NCBI GenBank assembly: GCA_013821525.1
Contig: JACDGR010000057.1
Span: 1 to 12,746 of the forward strand
DNA: 12,746 bases
From: Actinomycetota bacterium
GTDB lineage: Bacteria > Actinomycetota > Thermoleophilia > Gaiellales > Gaiellaceae
Direction of reading: 5' to 3'
Part shown: positions 1 to 5,728 of the stretch, in pieces
How the letters are laid out: every line of letters starts with the position of its first letter
Position numbering within the stretch: the first letter of the stretch is position 1
Notes under the pieces: generated by a model
What the model was told of the DNA's origin: nothing
Database searches by the model: none
The model's input: the letters and a program-made list of their open reading frames with translations, nothing else
Made by a program: the position numbers and the translations under genes

Positions 1-415
1 CGCCGGGGCACGGCCACTCATACCGGTTGGCCGGCTCGCGTACCGCTCGCGGCCGACGTGAGATCCCCGCCCGCTTGAGCACCTTCCAGACCGTCGAGTG
101 GCAAAAGCCGGTCGCACCGGCGACCAGGCGCGGCCCCCAGCCCGTATCGCGGCGGCAGGCGCAGATCACCTCCTCGAGCTCCGGCGCAAGCTGGCGTGGC
201 GAGCGTCGTGGCCTGCTCGAGCGATCAACCAAACACGACAGGCTTCGCCTGGCCTCCTCACCCGCCGCAAGCCAGCGCTGCCACCAGCGATGAGCAGTCG
301 CTGGCGACACGCTGAAAGCGGCCGCAGCTTGCCTCAACGACATCCCCTCGCCGATCGCGCAGACCAGCGCGTGACGGCCAGCCAGTCCGAGCTTCGCGTT
401 ACGGTGATGCAACAC
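1..415 (-). CDS. IS481-family transposase, N-terminal 138 residues (runs off the window)
   Basis: This is the DNA-binding half of a DDE transposase that would catalyse cut-and-join of its own IS. The frame is open from a GTG at 413-415 to the window edge, with a GGAGG ribosome site five bases upstream (421-425 on the plus strand). The protein opens VLHHRNAKLGLAGRHALV, then has a helix-turn-helix segment around residues 26-50 (SLRQAAAAFSVSPATAHRWW). The IS481 signature LVDRSSRPRRSP follows at 62-73, a second helix-turn-helix is at about 80-118 (GWGPRLVAG, HSTVWKVLKRAGISRR), and REPANRYEWPCPG at 126-138 leads into the catalytic domain. The DDE residues lie beyond the edge, so intactness cannot be judged; no frameshift or stop is seen in the visible part. 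Family assignment is firm. Confidence 0.9.
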   Translation of the reverse strand, partial: MLHHRNAKLGLAGRHALVCAIGEGMSLRQAAAAFSVSPATAHRWWQRWLAAGEEARRSLSCLVDRSSRPRRSPRQLAPELEEVICACRRDTGWGPRLVAGATGFCHSTVWKVLKRAGISRRPRAVREPANRYEWPCPG

Positions 416-511
416 CCGGTCCTCCTTCGTGCAGGTCTTTGGCGAGACCCACAGACTCGAAGGAGGGCCGGACGTACCCCTCAGCCGTTCACAACCTATG
501 TAGGCACGTCA
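1..511 (-). mobile_element. IS481-family insertion sequence, 5' part, truncated by the window edge
   Basis: The element is defined by an IS481-type transposase reading leftwards (1-415) and a roughly 95-bp non-coding lead-in. Read on the minus strand from about 511, the lead-in starts TGACGTGCCTACATAGGTTG. From memory this resembles the end of IS481 itself, which also has ATAGGTTGT about 12 bases in from a TG start, so I place the outer end near 511. The other end, and so the inverted repeat and target duplication, lie outside the window. The boundary falls one base from the stop codon of the neighbouring DUF4389 gene. The exact boundary is inferred. Confidence 0.7.
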
Positions 512-512
512 A

Positions 513-1121
513 CTAGGCGCGGGGCGCTCCCGCGAAGCTCGGGTAGCGGCCCGTCAGCAGGAACAGGTATGCGTAGGTCTGCATTTCGAACGCGAACATC
601 CACGCGCTGATGTCGCGCATCCCCTCGTGCATCCGCCCGAAGATCAGGCAGTAGAACCAGCCGAGGAATGCGACCAGCGTGTTGACCGTACGGAAGACGT
701 AGGCGAGCAGCAGTGCGGGGAGCGCGAGGAACACCCGGAAGAAGACCGTCAGGCGGCTCTGCGGTGCCGCCGGGTCGACGCGCAGATCGATCGGGTAAGA
801 GCCCGGCGACCCGGCGAACGGCGGCCACGGATCGGCGAGCAGCAGGACGTAGGCGGTCACGTGCGTCGTCGCACGCTGGTAGCGCGCGATGAAATCGTGC
901 AGCCCGCCGGGAACCCGCCCGAGGAAGACGGCGGCAACCCACGCCAGAAAGACCGCGAAAGCGGCGAAGATCCCGAAAAAGTAGAGCCACACCAGCTGCG
1001 GGATCGCGAGCAGCAGCCGGAAGAAGACGGTGAGTCGGTTGCGCCGCAGGTCGTCCTCGACGATCAAACCGATCGGATGGCGCTCGCTGTGAGCGGCGGT
1101 GGTCTGGGCCATGGTGCTCAT
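513..1121 (-). CDS. DUF4389 domain membrane protein, 202 aa
   Basis: The protein is two copies of a repeat of about 75 residues. Copy one begins near residue 27 (NRLTVFFRLLLAIPQLVWLY) and copy two near residue 121 (SRLTVFFRVFLALPALLLAY). Each copy has a hydrophobic span, a Trp-rich segment, a GR-x(2-3)-G-x2-D turn and a Y-LLL-D/G-x-YP-F end. This is the DUF4389 pattern, a family of unknown function with two to four membrane spans per protein, so it should sit in the cytoplasmic membrane. The start at 1121 overlaps the stop of the upstream crotonase-DUF4389 fusion as ATGA (1118-1121), implying translational coupling; MAQTT at 1112 is an alternative start. An IS481 end abuts its stop codon, but the C-terminus (GRYPSFAGAPRA) ends where the family normally ends, so it does not look truncated. 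Confidence 0.85.
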   Translation of the reverse strand: MSTMAQTTAAHSERHPIGLIVEDDLRRNRLTVFFRLLLAIPQLVWLYFFGIFAAFAVFLAWVAAVFLGRVPGGLHDFIARYQRATTHVTAYVLLLADPWPPFAGSPGSYPIDLRVDPAAPQSRLTVFFRVFLALPALLLAYVFRTVNTLVAFLGWFYCLIFGRMHEGMRDISAWMFAFEMQTYAYLFLLTGRYPSFAGAPRA

Positions 1122-2488
1122 CGGTCTCCTTTTTCGAACTGAAAGCCGCTCCCGCTCGAAAGGCTCGGATAGCGGTCGGTGAGAAGCAGCAAGTAGCCGT
1201 ACGTCTGTGCCTGGTAGCGCAGGCAGTAGGCGCCCAGATTCTGGAACCCGTCCGGGACGCGTGCAACTGCGAGAGCCACGAACCAGGAGAGGGCCCCGAC
1301 GACCACGGCGACGACCCCGAGGACGTAGGCGAAGACGAGCGCCGGCAACGCGAGCACCAGCCGGAAGCCGATCGTCCAGCGGGATTGGCGCGCCGGGGGG
1401 TCGATCCGCACGTCGACTGGATACGTCCCTTCCCAGCCGCGGAACTTCGGATACGGATCGGCCAGCAGCAACACATATGCGCCCACGTGCGTCGAGTACC
1501 GAACGTAGCGCTCGAACCAGGCGTGCACTGCATCCGGCGTGCGGCCGCGCACGAGCGCGATGAACCAGTTGACGATGGCGACGACGACGGCGACGAGTCC
1601 CCAGTACTCGACGAGGTAGAGGTGCGGCAGCGCGAGCGGCAGCCGCAGCGCGGTCGTCAGCCGCCAGCGCTCGAGGTCGTCGACGTTGCGAACCGTGATC
1701 GGGTGCGTCCGCTCGACCTCGGCACCCGTGAAACCCGCCTCGCGCTTCTCGAGGAACGCGGCGACGCCTTCGCCGAAGTCATGGGTCTGCGTCATCTCCG
1801 CCTGGGTGACCGCCTCCAGCTCGAGCTGGTCGGAGAACGTGGAGTTCTCCGCCGCGTCGAGGAGGCGCTTCGTCTCCCAGACCGCTCGCGTCGGCATCGC
1901 CGCATACAGCTCGGCGACCTCCTGGGCGCGGTGTGCGAGCTCGTCGGCGGCGACGACCTCGTTTGCGAGCCCCCACGAGCGCGCCTCTTCTGCGCCGAGT
2001 TTGCGACCCGTCGTCAGCCACTCGAACGCGCGTGCCGTGCCGAGGAGCCGGCGCACGAGCCACGTTCCGCCCGAGTCCGGCACGAGCCCGATGTTGATGA
2101 ACGCGGGCACGAAGCTCGCCGTGTCGGCCACGATGCGGATGTCGCAGGCGAGCGCGAGCGACATCCCGGCGCCGGCTGCGGGGCCGTTGACCGCGGCGAT
2201 CACCGGCTTCTGCAAAGCGCGGATCGCGGTGACGTTCCGGTGGTAGTTCCGGCGGAGATTGTCGGCGACGTTGCCGGCGCCTGACGAGAACTCCTGCAGG
2301 TCCTGCCCGACACAGAAGCCGCGGCCCGCGCCGGTGATCACGACGGCCCGCACCTGCGGGTCGCGCGCCTGCTCGAGAGCGTCCCGGATCCCGAGGTGCA
2401 CCGACCGGTTGAGCGCGTTCAGCACCTCGGGCCGGTTGAGCGTGATCGTGAGAACCGCGCCGTCGCGCGTGACGTCGACGTCGGCCAT
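1118..2488 (-). CDS. PaaG-like crotonase fused to a C-terminal DUF4389 membrane domain, 456 aa
   Basis: Residues 1-254 are a complete crotonase (enoyl-CoA hydratase/isomerase) domain. It has an oxyanion-hole segment GAGRGFCVGQDL at 53-64 and GPAAGAGMSLALACD at 102-116, and ends EGVAAFLEKREAGFTG. The two hydratase glutamates are replaced by Ser (110) and Phe (130). Asp138 in GLVPDSGGTW matches the acidic residue of PaaG-type ring-opened phenylacetyl-CoA isomerases, so isomerase chemistry is likelier than hydration. After a short linker (255-262), residues 263-445 are a two-copy DUF4389 domain (WRLTTALRLPLALP; SRWTIGFRLVLALP). The fusion needs no frameshift, and the linker holds no in-frame ATG, GTG or TTG. 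ATG at 2488 is preferred because homology starts there and a TATGGT box lies six bases upstream, suggesting a leaderless mRNA. An upstream in-frame extension to 2605 has no family similarity. The fusion would tether the enzyme to the membrane (inference). Confidence 0.85.
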   Translation of the reverse strand: MADVDVTRDGAVLTITLNRPEVLNALNRSVHLGIRDALEQARDPQVRAVVITGAGRGFCVGQDLQEFSSGAGNVADNLRRNYHRNVTAIRALQKPVIAAVNGPAAGAGMSLALACDIRIVADTASFVPAFINIGLVPDSGGTWLVRRLLGTARAFEWLTTGRKLGAEEARSWGLANEVVAADELAHRAQEVAELYAAMPTRAVWETKRLLDAAENSTFSDQLELEAVTQAEMTQTHDFGEGVAAFLEKREAGFTGAEVERTHPITVRNVDDLERWRLTTALRLPLALPHLYLVEYWGLVAVVVAIVNWFIALVRGRTPDAVHAWFERYVRYSTHVGAYVLLLADPYPKFRGWEGTYPVDVRIDPPARQSRWTIGFRLVLALPALVFAYVLGVVAVVVGALSWFVALAVARVPDGFQNLGAYCLRYQAQTYGYLLLLTDRYPSLSSGSGFQFEKGDR

Positions 2489-2494
2489 ACGCCA

Positions 2495-2500
2495 ACCATA
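2495..2500 (-). promoter_or_regulatory. Candidate -10 box of the crotonase-DUF4389 operon (leaderless)
   Basis: The minus strand reads TATGGT, then six bases, then ATG at 2488. That spacing puts the expected transcription start on or next to the first base of the start codon, and no Shine-Dalgarno sequence is visible. No clear -35 was found. Confidence 0.5.
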
Positions 2501-2565
2501 CGGACTGCCCCGGGCTGCCTCAACAGACCAGGCCCCTTTCGGCCAACGCTCGCTGAGCCTCGTCC

Positions 2566-2595
2566 GGCGGCAGCCTCCGTCGCGAAAGGCGCGCG
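2566..2595 (+). repeat. Direct repeat copy 1 (30 bp)
   Basis: The copy begins GGCGGCAGCCTCCGT (15 bases identical to copy 2) and continues with 11 of 15 matches, 26 of 30 overall. Copy 2 begins 89 bases downstream. It may be an operator pair or a decayed duplication; it lies between two divergent genes. Confidence 0.65.
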
Positions 2596-2654
2596 CCGCT
2601 GTCACAGAACGCGGGATTCACCTGCTCTTCCGCGGGAGGAGCGGGCGGAGCGCT

Positions 2655-2684
2655 GGCGGCAGCCTCCGTGTCGAGAGGTGCGCG
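2655..2684 (+). repeat. Direct repeat copy 2 (30 bp)
   Basis: This is the partner of 2566-2595, with the identical first half GGCGGCAGCCTCCGT and four mismatches in the second half. It ends 36 bases before the TAGAGT box of the downstream gene, where an upstream regulator could bind. Confidence 0.65.
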
Positions 2685-2720
2685 AGTTCTCCTCGGGGAC
2701 GGTTTTTGGGACGCGGCGTC

Positions 2721-2726
2721 TAGAGT
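2721..2726 (+). promoter_or_regulatory. Candidate -10 box of the plus-strand crotonase gene (leaderless)
   Basis: TAGAGT lies seven bases before the GTG at 2734. With no ribosome site upstream of that GTG, a leaderless transcript starting at the codon is the simplest reading. The -35 region has no clear consensus match. Confidence 0.45.
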
Positions 2727-2733
2727 CGGCCGG

Positions 2734-3525
2734 GTGGAGGGCTACGACGCATATCCGAGCCTCGAGCTCGATCGGCCGGCGACGCACGTCCTCCGGTTGA
2801 CGCTGCGCGCGGCCGGCCGGTTGAACGCGGTCAGCGGAACGATGCACGGTGAGCTCGCGGCGATCTGGAAGACGATCGGCGAGGACGAGGAGACGCGGGC
2901 CGTCGTCGTGCGCGGCGCCGATGGGGCGTTCAGCTCGGGCGGGGATCTCGACCTCGTGCTGGAGATCGCGAACGACCCGGAGACGCGGCGGCGAGTGTTC
3001 TACGAAGCGCGCGACCTCGTCTACAACCTGATCGCCTGTCCGACGCCGATCGTCTCCGCGATGGCCGGCCCTGCTGTCGGGGCCGGGCTGGCGGTCGGCC
3101 TACTCGCGGACATCTCGATCGCAACACCGTCGACGAAGATCGTCGACGGCCACACGAAGCTCGGCGTCGCAGCCGGCGATCATGCGGCGATCGTCTGGCC
3201 GCTGCTTTGCGGAATGGCGAAGGCGAAATACCACCTGCTGCTCTGCGAGCCGATGGACGGTGTCGAGGCCGAGCGGCTTGGGCTGGTGTCGCTCTGCGTG
3301 CCCGACGACGAGCTCGAGGACTGCGCGCTTGCGCTCGCGACCCGGCTGGCCGAGGGCTCACAGTCTGCGCTGCGACACACGAAGATCGCGCTCAACGCGT
3401 GGCTGCTCGCCTCCGGCGGCCCCGCGTTCGACGCGTCGCTCGCGCTCGAGTTCCTCGACATGGCCGGCCCCGACGTGCACGAGGGCGTCGCGGCGATTCG
3501 CGAGAAGCGCCGTCCGAGCTTTTAG
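2734..3525 (+). CDS. Enoyl-CoA hydratase/isomerase (crotonase) family protein, 263 aa
   Basis: A full-length, cytoplasmic crotonase-fold protein likely to act on an acyl-CoA thioester. The first oxyanion-hole strand is GADGAFSSGGDLD, the second GPAVGAGLAVGLLAD, and the C-terminal helix ends EGVAAIREKRRPSF as is normal for the family. The two catalytic glutamates of classical hydratases are not conserved: the first aligns with Ala and the second with His in DGHTKLGVAAGDH. Ordinary syn-hydration is therefore doubtful, and the substrate cannot be named. The GTG at 2734 is chosen because homology begins just after it (VEGYDAYPSLELDRP) and a TAGAGT box stands seven bases before it; an ATG at 2668 would add 22 unrelated residues. 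It is divergent from the crotonase-DUF4389 fusion and convergent with the EthD-like gene across a long hairpin. Confidence 0.85.
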   Translation: MEGYDAYPSLELDRPATHVLRLTLRAAGRLNAVSGTMHGELAAIWKTIGEDEETRAVVVRGADGAFSSGGDLDLVLEIANDPETRRRVFYEARDLVYNLIACPTPIVSAMAGPAVGAGLAVGLLADISIATPSTKIVDGHTKLGVAAGDHAAIVWPLLCGMAKAKYHLLLCEPMDGVEAERLGLVSLCVPDDELEDCALALATRLAEGSQSALRHTKIALNAWLLASGGPAFDASLALEFLDMAGPDVHEGVAAIREKRRPSF

Positions 3526-3528
3526 CCA

Positions 3529-3712
3529 AAAGGCTTGATGCGTATTGGGCGTGCGTGTGGGGATGGCTCAGGCCAAGCAGGTCGTTCTGGTCGGGCAAGT
3601 CGTTTGGGGAAAGCCCCGGGCATAGCGGTGGCTACGTTCAAGCCCGACCAGGGCGAGCTGCGCCGTGCCGGAGCCACCATCCACGCGTGCGCGCGATGCG
3701 TATCAAGCCTTT
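3529..3712 (+). repeat. Long imperfect inverted repeat; candidate structured RNA, terminator or MITE-like element
   Basis: The whole gap between two convergent genes folds on itself. Outer arms AAAGGCTTGAT (3529-3539) and ATCAAGCCTTT (3702-3712) are perfect complements, as are inner arms CTGGTCGGGC (3587-3596) and GCCCGACCAG (3642-3651). Between them I align about 39 further pairs (about 60 in all) with small bulges. The apical loop (3597-3641) holds a GGGG-AAAG-CCCC mini-hairpin (3606-3617). Eight transition-type mismatches are all G-U pairs in plus-strand RNA and none is an A-C opposition, which points to folding as plus-strand RNA. The right arm overlaps the stop codon of the minus-strand EthD-like gene. 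It lacks the U-run of a classic terminator. Function unknown. Confidence 0.7.
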
Positions 3713-3998
3713 AATCGTCGGACAGCGACACGAACTCGACGGTCGGGCGCGGAAGCTTTCGATCGCGCGCATCGTGTGCGGTCGCCATGAACTCGTCGCT
3801 CCGGGTCGCAGCTTTGAACTCTTCCTCGTCGGCGAACTCCCACTCGGCGTAATACCGGTGAGTCGGCTCGCCCATCGGCGCGCCGAAGACCTTGCCGTGC
3901 CGGAAGGTGCCGCCGGGGACCAGGCGACAGACCGCCGCGTGCTCTGCGTACTCCGTCTCGTCCGGTTCCTGGTCGTACAGTACGAACACTCTGACCAT
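3711..3998 (-). CDS. EthD-like small alpha+beta barrel protein, 95 aa
   Basis: The protein starts MVRVFVLYDQEPDETEYAEH and carries VPGGTFRHGKVFG, RYYAEWEFADEEEFKAA and RSDEFMATAHDA. This is the EthD/dimeric ferredoxin-like barrel pattern: a first strand with a hydrophobic VLY core, a loop holding HGKVFG, a YYAEWEF strand, then the typical helix ending in EFMATA. Such proteins are about 95-110 residues, dimeric and cytoplasmic; many have no assigned reaction. The start at 3998 has a good ribosome site (AGGGAG six bases upstream); an in-frame ATG at 4061 would run through the neighbour's start and adds unrelated basic sequence. It is divergent from the YdcZ-type transporter gene (41-bp gap). 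Function is not predictable beyond the fold. Confidence 0.8.
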   Translation of the reverse strand: MVRVFVLYDQEPDETEYAEHAAVCRLVPGGTFRHGKVFGAPMGEPTHRYYAEWEFADEEEFKAATRSDEFMATAHDARDRKLPRPTVEFVSLSDD

Positions 3999-4039
3999 GT
4001 GAGCTCCCTTGATCGGAAAGAAAGAGGAGACTAACCCGC

Positions 4040-4480
4040 TTGACCGGCGCCGCCGTCGCACTCACGATCCTCGCAGGTCTCGCAGGCTCGATTCAGGTTG
4101 CCGTGATGGGTCGTTTCGGCGGACGCATCGGCGTCATCGAGGCACTCACCTTCTCGACGGCCGTCCAGCTCGCACTCTCGGTGCTGATCCTCGTCTCGGT
4201 GCGAGCGGGGTTCGGCGGCCTCGGCGGAGTGGCCCGAACACCCGCGTGGATGTGGCTCGGCGGCGTGATGGGACTGACCGTCGTCGGCACGATCACCTTT
4301 GCGCAGCCGCGCATCGGCGCGACCGCGACGATCGGGATCCTGATCGCGGGGCAGCTCGTGATGGGTGCGGTGATCGACCGGTTCGGGCTGTTCGGGGTCG
4401 ATCGCATCGATATCTCGGCGCCGCGTGCTGCCGGAATCGTGTTGCTGGGAATCGGCGCGGCACTGTCGCTCGTTCGGTAG
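4040..4480 (+). CDS. YdcZ-type DMT family transporter, 146 aa
   Basis: A small hydrophobic protein with about five membrane segments, matching the YdcZ (DUF606) branch of the drug/metabolite transporter superfamily. It opens with ALTILAGLAGSIQVAVMGRF, carries the family-like GRIGVIEALTFSTAVQL segment and ends in a LLGIGAALSLVR helix. Its length is normal for single-domain YdcZ proteins, which are thought to pair up in the membrane. The start is TTG at 4040, supported by GAGGAG (4024-4029) ten bases upstream; no better start lies nearby. The EamA-type transporter gene follows after 12 bases, so the two are probably co-transcribed. Substrate unknown. Confidence 0.8.
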   Translation: MTGAAVALTILAGLAGSIQVAVMGRFGGRIGVIEALTFSTAVQLALSVLILVSVRAGFGGLGGVARTPAWMWLGGVMGLTVVGTITFAQPRIGATATIGILIAGQLVMGAVIDRFGLFGVDRIDISAPRAAGIVLLGIGAALSLVR

Positions 4481-4492
4481 TCCATCGCCCAG

Positions 4493-5377
4493 ATGACGCC
4501 AAAAGCGAGGGTCTGGACCGCGCTCGTCACGGTCTACGTGATCTGGGGGTCGACGTACCTCGGCATCGCCGTCGCCGGGGAGACGATCCCGCCGCTCCTC
4601 GCTGCTGCGACGCGGTTCATCACCGCAGGTGCGCTGATGGCGGGCGTCGTGCTTCTGCGCGGCGGCTCGCTTCGCATCTCGCGCCACGCGCTCGGTTCCT
4701 GCGTGTTGATCGGGATCCTCCTGCCGGGAGCGAACGCCGTCCTGTTCTTCGCGGAGCGGAACGTCCCGACAGGCCTTGCGTCGCTGATCATCGCGTCGGT
4801 GCCGCTGTGGGTGGTCGTGTTCCGGCTCGTCGGGCGAGAGCGATTGCCGTGGCCCGCGCTTGCCGGCGTCGGCGTCGGCTTCGCCGGGGTCGCGGTGGTG
4901 GCGCAACCCTCGGGCGGCGCTGACGGCTGGGGGATCGGGCTCTGCGTGCTCTCCGCAGTCATGTGGTCGATCGGCTCGGTGCTCTCGGCGCGCGTCACGA
5001 TGCCGGACGACCCGTTCGCAGCGACCGCGTACGAGATGCTCGCGGGCGGGCTCGTGATGCTTCCCTTCTCACTCTTCACCGTGCATCACTTCTCGCCGTC
5101 GACCGCGTCGATCCTGGGCTGGATCTACCTCGTCACGTTCGGGTCGATCGTGGGGTACACCGCCTACGTCTGGCTGCTCGCCAATGCGCCGCTCGGAATG
5201 GTCTCGACGTATGCCTACGTCAACCCGGTGGTCGCGATCGTGCTCGGTGTGCTGTTCCGCGGCGAGCATCTGACGTGGCGCCTGCTCGCAGGCGCTGCGA
5301 TCGTCGTCGTCGCGGTCGCGGCGGTCGTCCGCCAGGAGCCACCTGCTGCGACGCACCCCGAAGACGGCGTGCATTAG
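4493..5377 (+). CDS. EamA-family DMT transporter, 294 aa
   Basis: A cytoplasmic-membrane transporter with two EamA repeats (about residues 9-135 and 150-285) and about ten hydrophobic helices. The opening VYVIWGSTYLGIAVAGE and LLAAATRFITAG are typical of the first repeat. FFAERNVPTGLASLIIASVPLWV is the usual helix 4 region, and YAYVNPVVAIVLGVLFRGEHLT is the hallmark of the second repeat. Members export metabolites, amino acids or drugs; this sequence gives no substrate. Length is normal. ATG at 4493 is used because homology begins almost at once, although no good ribosome site is visible, which suggests coupling to the YdcZ-type gene just upstream. The tail (RQEPPAATHPEDGVH) is short and hydrophilic. 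Confidence 0.88.
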   Translation: MTPKARVWTALVTVYVIWGSTYLGIAVAGETIPPLLAAATRFITAGALMAGVVLLRGGSLRISRHALGSCVLIGILLPGANAVLFFAERNVPTGLASLIIASVPLWVVVFRLVGRERLPWPALAGVGVGFAGVAVVAQPSGGADGWGIGLCVLSAVMWSIGSVLSARVTMPDDPFAATAYEMLAGGLVMLPFSLFTVHHFSPSTASILGWIYLVTFGSIVGYTAYVWLLANAPLGMVSTYAYVNPVVAIVLGVLFRGEHLTWRLLAGAAIVVVAVAAVVRQEPPAATHPEDGVH

Positions 5378-5380
5378 GTT
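5375..5380 (+). promoter_or_regulatory. Candidate -10 box before the CsaA-like gene (leaderless)
   Basis: TAGGTT overlaps the stop codon of the EamA gene and sits six bases before ATG 5387. The intervening GGGGGC could act as a weak ribosome site instead, so the gene may be served by read-through, its own promoter, or both. Confidence 0.35.
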
Positions 5381-5386
5381 GGGGGC

Positions 5387-5659
5387 ATGGCCGACCTGAT
5401 CGTGGGACGCGTACTCGAGGTGAGCGACCACCCCGGCTCACGCGCGCCGTCGTACCTCGTGCGACTCGATCTCGGCGGACGCGGCGAACGGGAAGCGCAG
5501 ATGGAGCCGGGCGACTACTCGAAGGACGAGCTCGTCGGGACGCTGCTCGTCGTCTCGGTGGAGGACGGCGAGCCGATCGTCCTGGCGGCGCGCTCGCACG
5601 GCGGCCCGCGGCTGGTGCGGCCGGACGCCGACGTCGATCCCGGCACGCTCGTCGCGTAA
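5387..5659 (+). CDS. CsaA-like small tRNA-binding-domain (OB-fold) protein, 90 aa
   Basis: The sequence follows the pattern of the EMAP-II/CsaA tRNA-binding OB fold. VGRVLEVSDHPGSRAPSYLV matches the first strands (family pattern VG-V-E-x-P-x-R-x-P-x-Y), and LDLGG-RG-E-A-Q followed by DYSKDELVGTLLVVSV matches the central part (family Y-x-x-E-L-V-G-x-x-V-V-V-V). LVRPDADVDPGTLV matches the C-terminal extension. CsaA-type proteins are about 110 residues, so this one is short: the loop that in CsaA carries NFPP and leads to EVLVLG is reduced to EDGEPIVLAARS. Binding of tRNA or a chaperone-like role is inferred from fold only. It lies nine bases after the EamA transporter gene. Confidence 0.65.
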   Translation: MADLIVGRVLEVSDHPGSRAPSYLVRLDLGGRGEREAQMEPGDYSKDELVGTLLVVSVEDGEPIVLAARSHGGPRLVRPDADVDPGTLVA

Positions 5660-5728
5660 GTCGCCTGGGGCAAACAACCAGTAGTTTTCCGCCTTGCGCG
5701 ACCCCGCGCCGTCACGGAGGATCTCCAG

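Larger units (their letters stand above)
2489..2733. other. Divergent intergenic region between two crotonase-family genes
   Basis: No gene is supported in these 245 bases. The region holds a candidate leaderless promoter at each end (TATGGT for the minus gene, TAGAGT for the plus gene) and a 30-base direct repeat. It also has a small stem (2625-2630 with 2636-2641, loop CGCGG). It is the only space available for regulating both flanking acyl-CoA genes. Confidence 0.6.

Noticed and set aside
55..75. Apparent frameshift in the IS481 transposase
   Set aside because: I first misread the C-run at 64-67; with four C's the frame continues through ISRRPRAVREPANRYEWPCPG without a break.
98..610. Plus-strand open frame of 170 codons at the left edge
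   Set aside because: It lies antisense to the IS481 transposase and DUF4389 genes; its translation is Arg/Ala/Ser-rich and has no family pattern.
496..1533. Long minus-strand frame of 345 codons across the DUF4389 genes
   Set aside because: It is out of frame with the clear DUF4389 repeats and reads as arginine-rich sequence typical of a shadow frame in GC-rich DNA.
2489..2605. N-terminal extension of the crotonase-DUF4389 fusion to an ATG at 2605
   Set aside because: The extra 39 residues have no similarity to crotonases; homology and a -10 box both support ATG 2488.
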